Positions 13,010 through 24,995 of a DNA stretch of 64,000 nt are shown piece after piece. A model generated the notes under the pieces. It did not search any database, was not told the origin of the DNA, and saw only the letters and a list, made by a program, of their open reading frames with translations. A program made the translations under genes and the position numbers. Positions within the stretch are counted from its first letter, which is position 1. Each line of letters starts with the position of its first letter. Origin of the DNA: Pseudocitrobacter faecalis (GTDB taxonomy: Bacteria; Pseudomonadota; Gammaproteobacteria; Enterobacterales; Enterobacteriaceae); the NCBI GenBank assembly GCA_003315335.1, contig QNRL01000005.1:310001-374000 (forward strand), written 5' to 3'.

Positions 13010-13044
13010 GGTTTGTGCCGGATGTATGAAAATCACGTATTTTT

Positions 13045-13078
13045 GTAGGCCGGATAAGGCGTAGCCGCCATCCGGCAA
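13045..13078. repeat. REP element after fixX
   Basis: GTAGGCCGGATAAGGCG and CGCCATCCGGC form a REP dyad in the 90-base gap between fixX and yaaU. It probably marks the 3' end of the fix transcript. Confidence 0.85.
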
Positions 13079-13099
13079 GGTAACCCACAGGACACCACC

Positions 13100-14431
13100 A
13101 TGCCGCAGCCCAGAAACTTTGATGACATCAAATTCTCCTCTATTCACCGCAGAATTATGCTGTGGGGAAGCGGCGGGCCGTTTCTTGATGGGTACGTGCT
13201 GGTGATAATCGGTGTTGCGCTCGAGCAGCTCACGCCATTCCTGAAACTGGATGCAGAATGGATTGGCTTGCTGGGCGCGGCGACGCTGGCCGGGTTATTC
13301 GTCGGCACCACGCTGTTTGGCTACATTTCCGATAAGGTCGGACGGCGTAAAATGTTCCTGATCGATATCATCGCTATTGGGTTGATATCGGTTGCCACCA
13401 TGTTTGTCTCCTCGCCCGTCGAGCTGCTGGTAATGCGCGTACTGATAGGCATCGTGATTGGCGCGGATTATCCCATTGCCACCTCCATGATCACCGAGTT
13501 TTCCAACACCCGTCAGCGTGCGTTCTCCATCGGTTTTATCGCCGCGATGTGGTATGTCGGCGCGACCTGTGCCAACCTGGTGGGATACTGTTTGTATGAG
13601 GTCGAAGGCGGCTGGCGCTGGATGCTTGGCAGCGCGTTTATCCCTTGCCTGATCATTCTGATTGGCCGTTTTGACCTGCCGGAATCGCCGCGTTGGCTGC
13701 TGCGCAAGGGAAGGGTGGAAGAGTGCCAGCAGATGATGATCAAACTGTTTGGCGAACCCGTGACATTCGATGATGAACCGCCCAAAGAGACGCGCTTCCT
13801 GCAACTCTTCAATCGTCGACACTTCCCCTTTGTGTTGTTTGTCGCCGCCATCTGGACGTGCCAGGTGATCCCCATGTTCGCTATCTACACCTTCGGGCCG
13901 CAAATCGTTGGCCTGTTGGGCTGGGAGCAGGGCAGAAGTGCCGCACTCGGCAACGTGGTAATTAGTCTCTTCTTTATGCTGGGCTGCGTGCCGGCGATGT
14001 TCTGGCTTAACAGCGTCGGGCGGCGAATTCTGCTTATCGGCAGTTTTTTAATGATGACGCTGGCGCTGGCCTTACTCGGCGTGGTGTCTAATCTGGGGAT
14101 TGGGCTGGTGGTGTTCGCGTTTGCGGTGTACGCGTTTTTCTCCGGCGGGCCGGGTATTTTGCAATGGCTCTATCCTAATGAGCTTTTCCCAACGGACATT
14201 CGCGCATCTGCCGTAGGGGTGATTATGTCGCTGAGTCGCGTGGGAACAATTATCTCGACCTGGGCGCTGCCAGTATTTATTGCCCGCTACGGGATTAATA
14301 ATGTGATGCTGATTGGCGCGGGAATTTCCTTCGTTGGGCTGACCATTTCCGTGATGTTTGCGCCGGAAACGCGGGGAATGTCGCTGACGCAGACGGCGAA
14401 CATGACGATTCGCGGGAAGTCTGTTTCCTGA
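13100..14431 (+). CDS. yaaU: MFS transporter YaaU
   Basis: 443 residues, the E. coli YaaU length, sugar-porter-like branch of the major facilitator superfamily. Twelve hydrophobic segments are evident. The cytoplasmic loop signature GYISDKVGRRKMFLID follows segment 2 (~residues 75-90), PESPRWLL lies in the central loop after segment 6, and the C-terminal half contains NSVGRRILLIG. The substrate is not established; location next to cai-fix is conserved, but a role in carnitine transport is only speculation. Confidence 0.92.
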   Translation: MPQPRNFDDIKFSSIHRRIMLWGSGGPFLDGYVLVIIGVALEQLTPFLKLDAEWIGLLGAATLAGLFVGTTLFGYISDKVGRRKMFLIDIIAIGLISVATMFVSSPVELLVMRVLIGIVIGADYPIATSMITEFSNTRQRAFSIGFIAAMWYVGATCANLVGYCLYEVEGGWRWMLGSAFIPCLIILIGRFDLPESPRWLLRKGRVEECQQMMIKLFGEPVTFDDEPPKETRFLQLFNRRHFPFVLFVAAIWTCQVIPMFAIYTFGPQIVGLLGWEQGRSAALGNVVISLFFMLGCVPAMFWLNSVGRRILLIGSFLMMTLALALLGVVSNLGIGLVVFAFAVYAFFSGGPGILQWLYPNELFPTDIRASAVGVIMSLSRVGTIISTWALPVFIARYGINNVMLIGAGISFVGLTISVMFAPETRGMSLTQTANMTIRGKSVS

Positions 14432-14532
14432 AAGAGACCTTAGGAGTGTTCTGGTTCTGTTATGTACTTCAGCACGTTAGTCTATAGTTAACAATTAATT
14501 GACATAAGACGTCTGAGAACAGGGAGAACATC

Positions 14533-14766
14533 ATGCAAAAACGTATCGTAATCACCTCTATTTTAACTGCCGCAGCACTGTTCACCGTCGCGGGCTGTTC
14601 ATCGAATCAGTCTGTGAAAACTACCGATGGCCGTACGATCGTAACTGACGGCAAGCCGCAGGTGGATGATGACACCGGACTGGTCTCTTATGAAAATGCT
14701 GAAACCGGCAAAACTGAGCAGATTAACCGTGACCAGGTTAAATCCATGAACGAGCTCAACAACTGA
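14533..14766 (+). CDS. Small YgdI/YgdR-type lipoprotein
   Basis: 77 residues with a lipoprotein signal peptide: a basic start (MQKR), a hydrophobic core, and lipobox VAGC with the acylated Cys at residue 22. Serine after the cysteine predicts outer-membrane sorting. The mature part (TTDGRTIVTDGKPQVDDDTG and then LVSYENAETGKTEQINRDQV, residues ~31-70) fits the YgdI/YgdR SH3-like lipoprotein family of unknown function. GGGAG lies upstream of the ATG. In E. coli I expect kefF to follow yaaU directly, so this gene is an accessory insertion. Likely monocistronic. Confidence 0.85.
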   Translation: MQKRIVITSILTAAALFTVAGCSSNQSVKTTDGRTIVTDGKPQVDDDTGLVSYENAETGKTEQINRDQVKSMNELNN

Positions 14767-14780
14767 TTTTGATTTGACGA

Positions 14781-14800
14781 TGGGTGGCGGCGGCCACCCA
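14781..14800 (+). terminator. Hairpin after the small lipoprotein gene
   Basis: TGGGTGGC and GCCACCCA pair around GGCG, 14 bases after the stop codon. No T-run follows, so it is a weak terminator candidate. Confidence 0.4.
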
Positions 14801-14904
14801 CGTGCCCACCGAACAACTCCCCCCTAATTGTTCTGTTAGCCAGGCTCCTGGCGGTCTACACTGTTGCTGTTACATAACAATAATGCAGTGATAACAGGCT
14901 AAAC

Positions 14905-15435
14905 ATGATTCTCATTATTTATGCGCATCCTTATCCGCAGCACTCGCATGCGAATAAGCGGATGCTTGATCAGGTAAGGACGCTGGACGACGTAGAGATT
15001 CGCTCGCTCTACAGCCTCTATCCAGATTTCAATATCGATATCGCCGCGGAGCAGGATGCACTGAGTCGCGCCGACCTCATCATCCTTCAACACCCCATGC
15101 AGTGGTACAGCATGCCGCCACTCCTTAAGCTGTGGATGGACAAAGTGCTGTCGCACGGCTGGGCGTATGGTCATGGCGGAACCGCGCTGCACGGCAAAAG
15201 TATGCTCTGGGCGGTCACCACGGGTGGGGCGGAAAGCCATTTTGAGATTGGCTCCCACCCAGGGTTCGATGTGCTGGCGCAGCCGCTGGAAGCGACGGCG
15301 ATTTACTGTGGCCTGAAATGGTTGCCGCCGTTTACGCTTCATAGCACCTTTATCTGTGACGAAGAAACGCTGCAGGCGAAGGCGCGTCACTACAAACAGC
15401 GTTTGCTGGCCTGGCAGGAGGATAATCGTGGATAA
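14905..15435 (+). CDS. kefF: Glutathione-regulated potassium-efflux ancillary protein KefF
   Basis: 176 residues, E. coli length, flavodoxin-like quinone reductase family. It binds the KefC channel protein and is needed for its full activity; it also has FMN-dependent quinone reductase activity. Visible are [16 protein letters not shown] at the N-terminus and the [21 protein letters not shown] motif region (residues ~62-82). It overlaps kefC by eight bases. Confidence 0.95.
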   Translation: MILIIYAHPYPQHSHANKRMLDQVRTLDDVEIRSLYSLYPDFNIDIAAEQDALSRADLIILQHPMQWYSMPPLLKLWMDKVLSHGWAYGHGGTALHGKSMLWAVTTGGAESHFEIGSHPGFDVLAQPLEATAIYCGLKWLPPFTLHSTFICDEETLQAKARHYKQRLLAWQEDNRG

Positions 15436-17296
15436 CCATACTCTGATTCAGGCGCTGATTTATCTGGGCTCCGCGGCGCTGATTGTGCCGATTGCGGTTC
15501 GTCTCGGGCTGGGCTCGGTGCTGGGCTACTTGATTGCCGGCTGTATTATCGGCCCGTGGGGCTTCCGTCTGGTGACGGATGCCGAATCTATTCTGCACTT
15601 TGCGGAAATCGGCGTGGTGCTGATGCTGTTTGTCATCGGCCTTGAACTCGACCCGAAACGGTTGTGGAAACTGCGCGCCTCAGTCTTCGGCGGCGGTCTG
15701 CTGCAAATGGTGGTGTGCGGCGTGTTGATTGGCCTGTTCTGTATGTTCCTTGGCCTGCGCTGGCAGGTGGCGGAACTGATCGGCATGACGCTGGCGCTCT
15801 CATCAACGGCGATTGCCATGCAGGCGATGAACGAGCGTAACCTGACCGTCTCCCAGGTCGGGCGTAGCGCGTTTGCGGTGCTGCTGTTCCAGGATATCGC
15901 GGCAATCCCGCTGGTGGCGATGATCCCGCTGCTGGCGACCAGCGGTGCCTCCACCACGCTGGGCGCATTTGCGTTTTCTGCGCTTAAGGTGGCTGGGGCA
16001 TTAGTTCTGGTGGTGCTTTTGGGGCGCTACGTCACGCGCCCGGTGCTGCGTTTTGTGGCGCGTTCCGGCCTGCGAGAAGTGTTCAGCGCCGTGGCGCTGT
16101 TCCTGGTCTTCGGCTTCGGTTTACTGCTGGAAGAAGTCGGTTTGTCGATGGCGATGGGCGCATTTCTGGCGGGTGTACTGCTGGCAAGTTCCGAGTATCG
16201 ACACGCGCTGGAAAGCGATATTGAACCGTTTAAAGGCTTGCTGCTGGGGCTGTTCTTCATTGGCGTCGGCATGTCTATCGACTTTGGTACGCTTATCGAT
16301 CATCCGCTGCGCATCATTACGCTGTTGTTTGGCTTCCTGATTATCAAATCGGTAATGTTGTGGCTTATCGCTAAACCCTTGCAGGTGCCGCGCTCGCAGC
16401 GTGCCTGGTTTGCGGTGCTGTTGGGGCAGGGGAGTGAATTCGCGTTTGTGGTCTTTGGCGCGGCGCAGATGGCGAACGTGCTGGATGCTGACTGGGCGAA
16501 AGCTCTGACGCTGGCGGTTGCTTTGTCGATGGCGGCGACGCCGATTCTGCTGGTACTGCTGACCCGTATGGAAGCACGTAAAAGCGGCGGTGAGCAGCGT
16601 GAAGCGGATCAGATTGATGAAGAGCAGCCGCGCGTGATTATTGCGGGCTTTGGTCGTTATGGTCAGATTACCGGTCGTCTGCTGCTCTCCAGCGGCGTGA
16701 AAATGGTGATCCTCGATCACGACCCTGATCACGTTGATACCCTGCGTAAATTCGACATGAAGGTCTTTTACGGCGATGCAACGCGCGTCGATATGCTGGA
16801 ATCCGCCGGAGCCGCGAAAGCGGAAGTCCTGATTAACGCTATCGACGATCCGCAAACCAGCTTACAGCTGACTGAACTGGTGAAAGAGCACTTCCCGAAC
16901 CTGACGATTATCGCCCGCGCACGCGACGTCGAGCATTACATTCAACTGCGTCAGGCCGGGGTGGAATCGCCGGAACGTGAAACCTTCGAAGGCGCGTTGA
17001 AATCGGGCCGCATGGCGCTGGAGTCGCTGGGGTTGGGCGCTTATGAGGCGCGTGAACGCGCTGATCTGTTCCGCCGCTTTAACACGCGTATGGTGGAAGA
17101 GATGGTGGAAATGGCTGAGAGCGATGCGTCGACGCGTGCGGCGGTGTTCAAACGCACCAGCGCGATGCTGACGGAAATCATCAATGAAGATCGCAATCAT
17201 CTGTCGGTTATCCAGCGTCACGGCTGGCAGGGAACGGAAGAGGGCAAACACAGCGGCAACCCCGCGGATGAGCCTGAAGTGAAGCCGTCCGCCTGA
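15428..17296 (+). CDS. kefC: Glutathione-regulated potassium-efflux antiporter KefC
   Basis: 622 residues from the GTG at 15428 ([14 protein letters not shown]), with AGGAGG seven bases upstream inside kefF; E. coli KefC is 620. The start further upstream in this frame was rejected as read-through of kefF. CPA2 antiporter: about twelve membrane segments to residue ~380, then an RCK/KTN domain beginning at [15 protein letters not shown] (about 400) that binds glutathione and its adducts. Opening by glutathione-S-conjugates acidifies the cytoplasm and protects from electrophiles. The linker [24 protein letters not shown] region (~residues 255-280), important for gating, is intact. Confidence 0.96.
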   Translation: MDNHTLIQALIYLGSAALIVPIAVRLGLGSVLGYLIAGCIIGPWGFRLVTDAESILHFAEIGVVLMLFVIGLELDPKRLWKLRASVFGGGLLQMVVCGVLIGLFCMFLGLRWQVAELIGMTLALSSTAIAMQAMNERNLTVSQVGRSAFAVLLFQDIAAIPLVAMIPLLATSGASTTLGAFAFSALKVAGALVLVVLLGRYVTRPVLRFVARSGLREVFSAVALFLVFGFGLLLEEVGLSMAMGAFLAGVLLASSEYRHALESDIEPFKGLLLGLFFIGVGMSIDFGTLIDHPLRIITLLFGFLIIKSVMLWLIAKPLQVPRSQRAWFAVLLGQGSEFAFVVFGAAQMANVLDADWAKALTLAVALSMAATPILLVLLTRMEARKSGGEQREADQIDEEQPRVIIAGFGRYGQITGRLLLSSGVKMVILDHDPDHVDTLRKFDMKVFYGDATRVDMLESAGAAKAEVLINAIDDPQTSLQLTELVKEHFPNLTIIARARDVEHYIQLRQAGVESPERETFEGALKSGRMALESLGLGAYEARERADLFRRFNTRMVEEMVEMAESDASTRAAVFKRTSAMLTEIINEDRNHLSVIQRHGWQGTEEGKHSGNPADEPEVKPSA

Positions 17297-17299
17297 TAG

Positions 17300-17974
<675 letters not shown>

Positions 17975-17977
17975 GGG

Positions 17978-18085
17978 CCCTCACCCCGGCCCTCTCCCAC
18001 AGGGAGAGGGAGAAAATCGGTGCCGGGCTCAATATTGAGCAGAGACGTTTCCCTCTCCTTGTGGGAGAGGGTTAGGGTTAGGGGG
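17978..18085. repeat. CCCTCACCC/GGGAGAGGG inverted repeat, copy A
   Basis: The left arm holds CCCTCACCCCGGCCCTCTCC and then GGGAGAGGG; the right arm ends GGGAGAGGGTTAGGG. It fills the gap between convergent folA and apaH. Orientation is opposite to copies B (25831) and C (33460), judged from which arm carries CCGG and which carries TTAGGG. The ends can pair over the full length. Confidence 0.85.
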
Positions 18086-18934
18086 TCAGGACGCCACAGC
18101 CTCGCCCATTCCGGGATCGATATGTCGATTCGACGCCTGAGTGAAATACTGCTTATCTTCCCAGCGCAGGCAGGTTAAATCCCCGCCCCAGCAGCATCCC
18201 GTATCCAGCGCGTACACGCCTTCCGGCGTACCACGACCTTCCAGAGACGCCCAGTGGCCAAACACCACACTGTACTCATCCGTAACCGGCCCAGGAATGG
18301 CAAACCACGGTTTTAGCGGAGCAGGGGCGTTTTCCGGCGCTTCTTTGGTATACATATCGAGTTGCCCGTTCGGGAAACAGTAGCGCATGCGGGTGAAGGC
18401 ATTAGTGATAAACCGCAGACGCGCCAGGCCGGTTAACTGCGGCGACCAGTTATTCGGCATATCGCCATACATCGCATCGAGGAAGAAGGGATAGGAGTCG
18501 CTCGACAGCACCGCTTCAACGTCGCGGGCGCACTGTTTTGCGGTTTCCATATCCCATTGCGGCGTGATCCCGGCGTGAGCCATCACCAGTTTCTTCTCTT
18601 CATCTACCTGCATCAGTGGCTGACGACGTAGCCAGTTGAGCAGGTCGTCGGCGTCCGGTGCTTCCAGCAGCGCGTTAAGACGGTCTTTGGGCTTATTGCG
18701 GCTGATCCCCGCAAACACCGCCAGCAGATGCAGGTCATGGTTGCCGAGAACAATACGTACGTTATCGCCCATCGATTTGACATAGCGCAGCACGTCCAGA
18801 GAGCCGGGGCCGCGCGCGACCAGATCGCCGGTCAGCCACAGCGTGTCTGTCCCTGGAGTAAACTCCACCTGATCGAGCAATGCGATCAACTCATCAAAGC
18901 AACCATGAATGTCGCCAATAAGGTATGTAGCCAT
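18086..18934 (-). CDS. apaH: Bis(5'-nucleosyl)-tetraphosphatase, symmetrical
   Basis: 282 residues; E. coli ApaH has 280. It cleaves Ap4A to two ADP and removes Np4 caps from RNA. Metallophosphatase motifs are in place: GDIHG at residues 7-11, GDLVARG at 36-42 and GNHD at 64-67. It lies six bases after apaG, last gene of the lptD-surA-pdxA-rsmA-apaG-apaH series. Confidence 0.97.
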   Translation of the reverse strand: MATYLIGDIHGCFDELIALLDQVEFTPGTDTLWLTGDLVARGPGSLDVLRYVKSMGDNVRIVLGNHDLHLLAVFAGISRNKPKDRLNALLEAPDADDLLNWLRRQPLMQVDEEKKLVMAHAGITPQWDMETAKQCARDVEAVLSSDSYPFFLDAMYGDMPNNWSPQLTGLARLRFITNAFTRMRYCFPNGQLDMYTKEAPENAPAPLKPWFAIPGPVTDEYSVVFGHWASLEGRGTPEGVYALDTGCCWGGDLTCLRWEDKQYFTQASNRHIDPGMGEAVAS

Positions 18935-18940
18935 GTGTTT

Positions 18941-19318
18941 TTAATGGATTAGTGTCGGGACAAAGAGACGGAATACGGGAATGTCGATAGAGAACGGGTT
19001 ACCGTCGATATCGACCATTTCATAGTGGCCCTGCATGGTGCCAAGCGGGGTTTCCAGTACCGCGCCGCTGGTGTACTGATATTCGTCACCGGGGGCGATA
19101 TGCGGCTGGACGCCAACGACGCCCTCGCCTTGTACTTCGGTTTCACGGCCATGACCGTTGGTAATAAGCCAGTAACGACTCAGTAGCTGAACCTGAGTTC
19201 GCCCGAGGTTGCGGATGGTTACCGTGTAAGCGAAGACATAACGCTCTTCTTCCGGTAGAGACTGCGATTCAATGTAAACACTTTGAACCTGGACGCAAAC
19301 TCGAGGCGAATCAATCAT
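18941..19318 (-). CDS. apaG: ApaG domain protein (Co2+/Mg2+ efflux-associated)
   Basis: 125 residues, E. coli length, ApaG/DUF525 fibronectin-III-like fold. Conserved stretch: YTVTIRNLG, then [10 protein letters not shown] and [20 protein letters not shown] (residues ~30-85). Loss of the homologue (CorD) in Salmonella affects cobalt resistance and magnesium efflux; the molecular role is unclear. Three bases separate it from rsmA. Confidence 0.95.
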   Translation of the reverse strand: MIDSPRVCVQVQSVYIESQSLPEEERYVFAYTVTIRNLGRTQVQLLSRYWLITNGHGRETEVQGEGVVGVQPHIAPGDEYQYTSGAVLETPLGTMQGHYEMVDIDGNPFSIDIPVFRLFVPTLIH

Positions 19319-19321
19319 GGT

Positions 19322-20143
19322 CTAGCTCTCCTTCGGCGGCGCGTTCTCTGCCAGATAGTTGGCCATCTTGCAGTACTGCGCAACAGAGATATTTTCTGCC
19401 CGCATGGTCGGATCGACGCCCAGTTCTGTCAGAACTTCAACGCTGAACAGGTTGCCGAGACTGTTGCGGATCGTTTTACGACGCTGGTTAAACGCCTCTG
19501 TGGTGATGCGGCTCAGCACGCGAACGTCTTTCACCGGATACGGCATGGTGCTGTGCGGCACCAGACGCACGACGGCGGAATCGACTTTAGGCGGTGGCGT
19601 AAAGGCGCTCGGCGGCACTTCGAGTACCGGGATAACCTGGCAGTAATACTGCGCCATCACCGTTAAACGACCATACGCCTTGCTGTTCGGGCCTGCAACC
19701 AGACGGTTAACCACCTCTTTTTGCAACATGAAGTGCATGTCGGCGATCGCATTAGTATAGCCAAACAGATGGAACATCAGCGGCGTCGAGATGTTATACG
19801 GCAGGTTGCCGAAGACGCGCAGTGGCTGACCCAGTGTTTGTGAAAGCTCACCGAAATTCATGGTCATGGCATCCTGCTGATAAATGGTCAGCTTTGGCCC
19901 CAGGAACGGGTGGGTTTTCAGACGTGCGGCAAGGTCACGGTCAAGTTCGATGACGGTCAGTTCGTCAAGGCGTTCGCCAACCGGCTCAGTCAATGCGGCA
20001 AGACCCGGGCCGATTTCAACCATCGCCTGGCCTTTTTGCGGATTGATCGCCGAAACGATGCTGTCGATAACGAACTGATCGTTAAGGAAGTTTTGCCCGA
20101 AGCGTTTACGGGCTAAGTGGCCCTGGTGGACTCGATTATTCAT
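19322..20143 (-). CDS. rsmA: 16S rRNA (adenine1518/1519-N6) dimethyltransferase
   Basis: 273 residues, the E. coli KsgA length. It dimethylates A1518 and A1519 late in 30S assembly; loss gives kasugamycin resistance. Motifs seen: FGQNFLND at ~17-24, the SAM motif [13 protein letters not shown] (~43-55), and motif [10 protein letters not shown] (~113-120). Its ATG overlaps the pdxA stop (ATGA), so the two are translationally coupled. Confidence 0.97.
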   Translation of the reverse strand: MNNRVHQGHLARKRFGQNFLNDQFVIDSIVSAINPQKGQAMVEIGPGLAALTEPVGERLDELTVIELDRDLAARLKTHPFLGPKLTIYQQDAMTMNFGELSQTLGQPLRVFGNLPYNISTPLMFHLFGYTNAIADMHFMLQKEVVNRLVAGPNSKAYGRLTVMAQYYCQVIPVLEVPPSAFTPPPKVDSAVVRLVPHSTMPYPVKDVRVLSRITTEAFNQRRKTIRNSLGNLFSVEVLTELGVDPTMRAENISVAQYCKMANYLAENAPPKES

Positions 20144-21129
20144 TTAGAGTTAACAATCATTTTGATGGCGAGATTAAGCGCCGTAATAAAACTGCCGACC
20201 TCTGCTTTTCCGTGGCCTGCCAGTTCAAGGGCTGTGCCGTGGTCAACAGAGGTTCGAATAAAGGGTAAACCGAGGGTGATATTCACGCCACGGCCAAAGC
20301 CCTGGTATTTTAGCACGGGTAGGCCCTGATCGTGGTACATTGCGAGCACCGCGTCGGCATTATCAAGATACTTGGGCTGGAAGAGGGTATCGGCAGGCAG
20401 CGGCCCGCTCAGATTCATGCCTTTCGCGCGCAGCGTATTCAGCACCGGGATAATGGTGTCTATCTCTTCCGTCCCCATATGACCGCCTTCTCCCGCATGC
20501 GGGTTGAGGCCGCACACCAGAATATGCGGATGGGCGATGCCAAATTTGGTTTGCAGGTCGTGATGCAAAATGGTGATCACTTCGTCGAGCAAGTCGACCG
20601 TGATTGCATCGCTCACGTCCTTTAATGGCAGGTGTGTCGTCGCCAGTGCCACACGCAGTTCTTCCGTTGCCAGCATCATCACCACTTTCGCCGCGTGCGA
20701 GCGCTCTTCAAAGAACTCCGTATGCCCGGTAAAAGGCACGCCCGCGTCGTTAATGATGCCCTTATGTACCGGCCCGGTAATCAAAGCGGCAAATTCACCA
20801 CTCAGGCAGCCGTCACAGGCGCGTGCCAGCGTATCCACCACATAGTGACCATTCTGCACGTTAAGCTCGCCAGGCGTCACTGGCGCGCGTAGCGGCACAG
20901 AGAGCAGGGTGAGCGTACCGGCGCGTTGCGGTTGGGCGGATTCGTTAGGGGAGTAAGGCAGAAGAGAAAGCGGAAGGCCGAGAAGCGTGGCTCGCTCACT
21001 GAGGAGTGCGCCATCGGCGCACACCACCAGTTCGACGGGCCAATCGCGCTGGGCGAGCTGGATAACCAGATCCGGACCAATCCCGGCGGGTTCGCCGGGC
21101 GTGATCACCACACGATGGGTTGTCGTCAT
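20140..21129 (-). CDS. pdxA: 4-hydroxythreonine-4-phosphate dehydrogenase
   Basis: 329 residues, E. coli length. It oxidises 4-phosphohydroxy-L-threonine in pyridoxal-phosphate synthesis. Seen: [12 protein letters not shown] near the N-terminus, the metal-binding histidines in [29 protein letters not shown], and [20 protein letters not shown]. Its first base overlaps the surA stop by one base (TAATG). Confidence 0.97.
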   Translation of the reverse strand: MTTTHRVVITPGEPAGIGPDLVIQLAQRDWPVELVVCADGALLSERATLLGLPLSLLPYSPNESAQPQRAGTLTLLSVPLRAPVTPGELNVQNGHYVVDTLARACDGCLSGEFAALITGPVHKGIINDAGVPFTGHTEFFEERSHAAKVVMMLATEELRVALATTHLPLKDVSDAITVDLLDEVITILHHDLQTKFGIAHPHILVCGLNPHAGEGGHMGTEEIDTIIPVLNTLRAKGMNLSGPLPADTLFQPKYLDNADAVLAMYHDQGLPVLKYQGFGRGVNITLGLPFIRTSVDHGTALELAGHGKAEVGSFITALNLAIKMIVNSK

Positions 21130-22415
21130 TAGTTGCTCAGAATTTTGACATAGGCGCTGGCGCGCTGTTCCTGCATCCAGGTTGCCGCCTCTTCAGAGAA
21201 CTTACGGTTCATCAGCATGCGGTAGGCTTTGTCTTTCTGCGCGGCATCGGTGCGGTCAACCTTACGGGTATCCAGCAATTCGATTAAGTGCCAGCCGAAA
21301 GAGGAGTGAACCGGAGCGCTCATCTGGCCTTTATTCATTTTCATCAGCGCATCGCGGAATGCAGGATCGTACATATCCGGCGTTGCCCAACCTAAATCGC
21401 CGCCCTGGTTGGCAGAACCGGGATCCTGAGACAGCTCTTTTGCCGCTTTATCGAAGGTGGTTTTACCGCTACGAATATCGGCGGCAACCTGCTCAAGCTT
21501 CAAGCGTGCCTGTTCGTCGGTCATGATGGGCGACGGTTTCAGCAGAATGTGGCGAGAGTGCACTTCGGTCACGGAGATGCTTTGAGAGCCGCCGCGCATA
21601 TCGTTGATTTTCAGGATATGGAAGCCAACGCCGGAACGAATCGGGCCAACGATATCGCCTTTTTTGGCGGTAGTCAGCGCCTGAGCAAAGATGCCCGGCA
21701 GCTCCTGAATGCGCCCCCAACCCATTTGGCCGCCTTTCAGCGCCTGCTGGTCAGCAGAGTAGGAGATAGCGAGTTTGCCAAAATCCGCACCGCCGCGCGC
21801 CTGCTCAACGATGGATTCCGCCTGGCTTTGTGCTTCGTTCACCTGGTCAGAAGAGGGGTTTTCCGGCAGCGGGATCAGGATGTGACTCAGATTCAGTTCA
21901 GTGCTGGCATCGTTCTGGTCGCCAATCTGGCTTGCCAGCGCGTCCACTTCCTGCGGCAGGACGGAAACGCGACGACGCACTTCGTTGTTACGCACTTCAG
22001 AGATGATCATCTCTTTGCGGATCTGATCACGATAGGTGCTGTAGTTCAGCCCATCGTAAGCCAGACGGCTGCGCATCTGATCCGTTGTCATGTTGTTCTG
22101 CTTTGCGATATTGGCGATAGCTTGATCCAACTGATCGTCAGAAATTTTGATGCCCATTTTCTGACCCATCTGCAACATGATCTGATCCATGATCAGACGT
22201 TCCAGAATCTGGTGGCGCAGAGTCGCATCGTCCGGCAGTTGTTGTCCTGCCTGGCCGGCGTTGAGTTTGACGGATTGCATCAGACCGTTGACGTCGCTCT
22301 CAAGTACGACACCATTGTTTACGACGGCTGCTACTTTATCGACAACCTGCGGGGCGGCGAAACTGGTATTCGCGACTAACGCGATACCAAGAAGCAGCGT
22401 TTTCCAGTTCTTCAT
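21129..22415 (-). CDS. surA: Periplasmic chaperone and peptidyl-prolyl isomerase SurA
   Basis: 428 residues, E. coli length. A 20-residue signal peptide ends NTSFA before APQVVDKV. Then come the chaperone N-domain, two parvulin domains (about 172-274 starting [13 protein letters not shown], and about 283-383 starting [13 protein letters not shown]), and the C-terminal helix. It escorts outer-membrane proteins, including LptD encoded just upstream, through the periplasm. Located 56 bases after lptD. Confidence 0.97.
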   Translation of the reverse strand: MKNWKTLLLGIALVANTSFAAPQVVDKVAAVVNNGVVLESDVNGLMQSVKLNAGQAGQQLPDDATLRHQILERLIMDQIMLQMGQKMGIKISDDQLDQAIANIAKQNNMTTDQMRSRLAYDGLNYSTYRDQIRKEMIISEVRNNEVRRRVSVLPQEVDALASQIGDQNDASTELNLSHILIPLPENPSSDQVNEAQSQAESIVEQARGGADFGKLAISYSADQQALKGGQMGWGRIQELPGIFAQALTTAKKGDIVGPIRSGVGFHILKINDMRGGSQSISVTEVHSRHILLKPSPIMTDEQARLKLEQVAADIRSGKTTFDKAAKELSQDPGSANQGGDLGWATPDMYDPAFRDALMKMNKGQMSAPVHSSFGWHLIELLDTRKVDRTDAAQKDKAYRMLMNRKFSEEAATWMQEQRASAYVKILSN

Positions 22416-22471
22416 ACTTTTTCCATTTCAATTAACAAACCGCTCGGCGGCTTAAGTTTCTGTCAGTGTCG

Positions 22472-24811
22472 TTACAGCGAGTTCTGGTACGGCAGAATAT
22501 TCGAACGCAGCATTTGCTGGGTACCCAGACCATAGTTCGAACTCAATCCACGAAGCTCAATATTAAAGCCGATTACGTTATCGTATACGGCGTGATCTTT
22601 CGCCCCTTCGTTATCCCAGCCGTTCAGCTTACGTTCGTAGCCAACACGGATGGCATAGCAGCAGGAGTTATACTGCACACCCAGCATTTGATCGGCCGGT
22701 TTGTGGCTGTTGGTGTCGAAGTAGTACGCGCCAACAACAGACCAGCGATCGGCGATCGGCCAACTGGCTATACCGCCCACCTGAGAAATCCCGTTCTTAA
22801 ACTGCTCTGACGTCGAGTAGTTAGGCGGTAATGTCGCCTGGATATATTCCGGGCTGGCATAACGGTAGCTCAGCTGGACTAAACGATCCTGGTCACGGCG
22901 ATACTCAAGGGTAGTACTGCTGGTGGAGATGTTATCCAGACGTTTATCGTACTGGATGCCGCCACGCAGGCCCCAACGGTCGGTCAGACGTAAATAGGTG
23001 TCTCCCGCCCACACCAGTGAACCGGTGTTGTTATCATTTTGCCAGGTCGTTGTATCATCACCGGTACGAGACTCGGTGAAATAGTAGATTTGACCAATAG
23101 AAACGTTAAAACGTTCAACCGCAGACTCATCATAAACGCGAGATGTGAGACCGGTCGTCACCTGGTTGGCTGACGCAATGCGGTCAAGGCCACCATAGGT
23201 ACGGTCACGGAACAGCCCGCTGTAGTCGGATTGCAGCAGCGATGAGTCGTAGTTGTAGATGTTGCTTTGATCGCGATATGGCACGTAGAGGTACTGTGCG
23301 CGTGGTTCCAGCGTCTGGGTATAACCCGCAGACCAGTCCATATCGCGCTCAAACACCATTTTGCCGTCGACTTTAAACTGCGGCATCACACGGTTAACCG
23401 AGTCATCGTACCGGGTGTTTTCAACGTTCTTTTGTTGATAATGAGTAGCTAACAGCTTCGCTTCGGTATTCAGGCTACCCCAACCGTTAGATAGCGGCAG
23501 GTTTATCGTCGGCTCAAGGTGCAGACGCGTCGCTTCCGGACGATCGCTGTTGGTGTTAACAAAATTCACCGCCTGACCGTAGATACGCGTATCGAACGGC
23601 CCCACATCGTTTTGATAGAAGTTTACATCCAGCTGCGGCTCGGCAGAGTAAGAGTTACTGTTGGTTCGGTCGAAGACCTGGAACTGTTTTGTCGACACGG
23701 TGGCGTCGAAGTTCTGCACCGCATAGCCAACGCTGAATTTTTGCGTCGCGTAGCCGTCGGTACTGGAGCCGTACTTGGAGTCAAAGTCGTTGAAATAGTT
23801 CGGGTCGCTGACTTTGGTGTAGTCGACGTTAAAGCGCCACACCCGATCCAGCACGCCGGCATGACGCCAGTAGAACATCCAGCGACGGCTGTTATCGTCA
23901 TCCGGGTGCTCATCGCTGTAGACTTTATCCGACGGCAGATAGTCGAGTTCCATCAAACCCGCGCCCGCCTTGGTCAGATAGCGGAACTCGTTTTCCCACA
24001 TGATGCCGCCACGTCGGTGCATATAGTGCGGCGTGATGGTCGCATCCATGTTCGGCGCGATGTTCCAGTAGTACGGCAAGTAGAACTCAAAGTAGTTCTT
24101 GGTGCTGTACCGGGCATTGGGGATCAGGAAGCCGGAACGACGCTTATCGCCGATCGGTAACTGTAAATAAGGGCTATAAAAAATCGGAACCGGGCCCACT
24201 TTAAAACGGGCGTTCCAGATTTCCGCAACTTCTTCTTCACGGTCCTGAATAACTTCAGACCCAACAACGCTCCAGGTATTGGAACCCGGCAGACATGACG
24301 TGAAGGTACCGTTTTCCAGAATGGTATAACGGTTTTCGCCGCGCTGTTTCATCAGATCCGCTGTTCCGCGGCCCTGGCGACCCACCATCTGGTAATCACC
24401 TTCCCAGACGTTGGTATCTTTGGTATTGAGATTCGACCAGGCTTTCGGACCTTTCAGGATCACCTGGTTATCGTCATAGTGTACATTACCGAGGGCATCA
24501 ACCGTGCGCACGGGCGCAGTCTGGCCTTCAGGCTGTTTTTGATGAAGCTGAACTTCATCTGCCTGCAAGCGGCTATTTCCCTGGTTGATATCGACATTGC
24601 CCGTAAACACCGCGTTATCAGGGTAATTCCCTTTTGCGTGATCGGCGTTAATGGTGACAGGCAGATCGTTGGTCTCGCCTTTCACTAATGGACGGTCGTA
24701 GCTCGGCACGCCTAGCATACATTGCGAAGCGAGATCGGCAGCCATGCCCTGCTGGCTGTACAAGGCACTGGCAATCATCGTCGCCAGGAGGGTGGGAATA
24801 CGTTTTTTCAT
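22472..24811 (-). CDS. lptD: LPS-assembly outer-membrane protein LptD
   Basis: 779 residues from ATG 24811 ([13 protein letters not shown]); E. coli has 784. An upstream in-frame ATG at 24835 was rejected. The signal peptide ends at residue 24 (QQGMA), mature ADLASQC. The beta-jellyroll LptA-like domain is followed by a 26-strand barrel that inserts LPS with LptE. The cysteines that form the two essential disulfides are present: C31, the TSCLPG cysteine near 173, and the CC pair in NSCCYA. It is about five residues shorter than E. coli, with a gap near the [11 protein letters not shown] segment, a likely surface loop. Confidence 0.96.
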   Translation of the reverse strand: MKKRIPTLLATMIASALYSQQGMAADLASQCMLGVPSYDRPLVKGETNDLPVTINADHAKGNYPDNAVFTGNVDINQGNSRLQADEVQLHQKQPEGQTAPVRTVDALGNVHYDDNQVILKGPKAWSNLNTKDTNVWEGDYQMVGRQGRGTADLMKQRGENRYTILENGTFTSCLPGSNTWSVVGSEVIQDREEEVAEIWNARFKVGPVPIFYSPYLQLPIGDKRRSGFLIPNARYSTKNYFEFYLPYYWNIAPNMDATITPHYMHRRGGIMWENEFRYLTKAGAGLMELDYLPSDKVYSDEHPDDDNSRRWMFYWRHAGVLDRVWRFNVDYTKVSDPNYFNDFDSKYGSSTDGYATQKFSVGYAVQNFDATVSTKQFQVFDRTNSNSYSAEPQLDVNFYQNDVGPFDTRIYGQAVNFVNTNSDRPEATRLHLEPTINLPLSNGWGSLNTEAKLLATHYQQKNVENTRYDDSVNRVMPQFKVDGKMVFERDMDWSAGYTQTLEPRAQYLYVPYRDQSNIYNYDSSLLQSDYSGLFRDRTYGGLDRIASANQVTTGLTSRVYDESAVERFNVSIGQIYYFTESRTGDDTTTWQNDNNTGSLVWAGDTYLRLTDRWGLRGGIQYDKRLDNISTSSTTLEYRRDQDRLVQLSYRYASPEYIQATLPPNYSTSEQFKNGISQVGGIASWPIADRWSVVGAYYFDTNSHKPADQMLGVQYNSCCYAIRVGYERKLNGWDNEGAKDHAVYDNVIGFNIELRGLSSNYGLGTQQMLRSNILPYQNSL

Positions 24812-24995
24812 ACGTTGTATTTGTTGTTCCGTCATCTATAGCATTGCGGCTTGCAAACGGTCAGAGACTAACGTACTCAACGGCTTGACGCTAGTACTTA
24901 TCCTGCCCGTCCCGGCCAGAGGTGTTAGGCACGGCATTGAATGACGGGTATGATAATGCATATTTTAGCCGCTGGCATGACGATTTGGGGAGTAT

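Noticed and set aside
17978-18085. Possible CRISPR or telomere-like TTAGGG array
   Set aside because: Only two TTAGGG-like units occur and they belong to one arm of a dispersed inverted repeat; no regularly spaced repeats or spacers.
21549-22379. 276-codon plus-strand frame opposite surA
   Set aside because: Antisense shadow; no signal, domain or start context.
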